From NCBI GenBank assembly GCA_000934455.1, contig KN882908.1:7698-39883 (forward strand): 32,186 nucleotides of DNA, given 5' to 3'. A model generated the notes under the pieces. That model was not told the origin of the DNA, did no database searches, and worked only from the letters and a program-made list of their open reading frames with translations. This DNA is from Apostichopus parvimensis (Eukaryota; Echinodermata; Holothuroidea; Aspidochirotida; Stichopodidae). The position numbers and the translations under genes were made by a program. Shown here one piece after another: positions 31,368 to 32,186 of this stretch (position 1 is the stretch's first letter; each line of letters begins with the position of its first letter).

Positions 31368-31724
31368 TTAAAGGCGTTGAAGACTCGCCCCAAACCGCGT
31401 GCGGCCATCTGAAAACTTAACTTTCTGTTGTTTGCAAGTGACATTTTGTTCGTGTCGCTACAAAATGCAGACAGTAATGAAACTTGATACATTGTTATCT
31501 TTAGCTGGACCTGTCCATCGCTGTATCGTTTTTACACTGTGCTGTGGGTATTGACCGCAGCTGTATGTACTGACTGTACACTAGTGTCTAATTACCGACG
31601 GTAGCAAGCTGTGTATTTTCTGGGATCGATGGTGGTGTCTAACACTTCTGTTACACCTTATTCGAAACTAGGTCAGATTACCAGCATTAGACGTTTCTTT
31701 TTGCGCGAGTCTTCACACCCTTAA
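31368..31724. mobile_element. TTAA-flanked MITE (piggyBac-like)
   Basis: TTAA at 31368-31371 and 31721-31724 flank about 349 bp. Its ends are inverted: AGGCGTTGAAGACTCGC on the left and GCGAGTCTTCACACCC on the right (about 15 of 17 matching with a gap). A TTAA target site is typical of piggyBac-type elements. No transposase is encoded. Confidence 0.7.
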
Positions 31725-32186
31725 ACCAATCATTTTTTACCAAAAATAAAAAACAAATATATACAGTTGAACTTAAATAGCAAAATATTGTCAAGGAATC
31801 TAAATACATAGTTTTTCTTCATGTTTTTTTTCGTTTTTGCTTTCTCTAAATGAGATTTTATGAAAAAACTATCGGATAACCAGATGTTTCAATGCCATGA
31901 TTTGTGGCGACGGTAAAATGTTTCATTTATCGTCATTTCCCATTGAAATCCAGTACACGCCTATTGTTAAAGTACATACCTCACCAATGGTAGAAACTGA
32001 AGTAGGGTGAAGACTTTTGTGGATGTTGAAACAAAAAGTATAATAAAATGATACAAATTACTTTTATAATCACAGTCATTGTAGATGAGGAAGTAAAATA
32101 GTATGGAGGAGACAGGTAAGGAAAGCTATTTGTGATTTTGATCTCTCACCTGTAGTTCTGCTACAAAACCATTTGAAGAATATGTT
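31725..32186. other. Right edge, nothing recognised
   Basis: AT-rich sequence with A/T runs. No exon, RNA gene or repeat with clear ends is visible. Confidence 0.5.

Overview
The window is animal nuclear DNA. It is AT-rich and has short exons bounded by GT/AG introns, many simple repeats and dispersed transposon relics. Two protein-coding genes lie head to head and are recognised from conserved exon sequence. The gene content, intron density and repeat style (a tRNA-like SINE, TTAA- and hAT-type MITEs, a dispersed element with a 'GTGCCTTGCCCAAGGACACAA' core, long G/C homopolymers) suggest a marine invertebrate deuterostome, perhaps an echinoderm. That assignment is an inference.

Left third, minus strand (1-5545, continuing off the left edge): the 5' part of folylpolyglutamate synthase (FPGS). 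Seven coding exons join with consistent intron phases into about 334 residues. They run from a mitochondrial-type leader with a second in-frame Met, through the ATP-binding glycine loop, to the LGLHG..Q.TNA region of the central Mur-ligase-like domain. About 40% of the protein lies outside the window.

Intergenic zone (about 5.5-7.8 kb): it holds a tRNA-like SINE, an inverted-repeat element filled with CCCTAA/CCCTACTTCCTAA repeats, a probable untranslated first exon of FPGS, and a candidate bidirectional promoter with two reversed CCAAT boxes, an ETS-type GGAA cluster and, further right, a near-consensus CTCF-type motif.

Middle and right, plus strand (7810 to about 26.0 kb): the nucleolar DEAD-box RNA helicase DDX31 (yeast Dbp7 family). 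Fifteen exons carry all helicase motifs plus the C-terminal DUF4217-type region. A sixteenth, terminal exon with a nearby AATAAA is a weaker prediction. The complete model encodes about 684 residues. The motif VI exon is next to a 50-N assembly gap whose two 223-bp flanks are identical, which looks like an unmerged contig overlap rather than biology.

Introns contain a clean 455-bp hAT MITE with an 8-bp target duplication, two tandem repeat arrays (about 130 bp and about 175 bp units), a duplicated intron end that includes an acceptor, and two CpG-rich blocks with unassigned open frames. From about 26.1 kb to the right edge I find no convincing gene, only repeats: a composite dispersed element, a TTAA-flanked MITE and microsatellites. 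FPGS acts in one-carbon metabolism and DDX31 in ribosome biogenesis. They are unrelated in mechanism but are both housekeeping genes, which fits a shared promoter.
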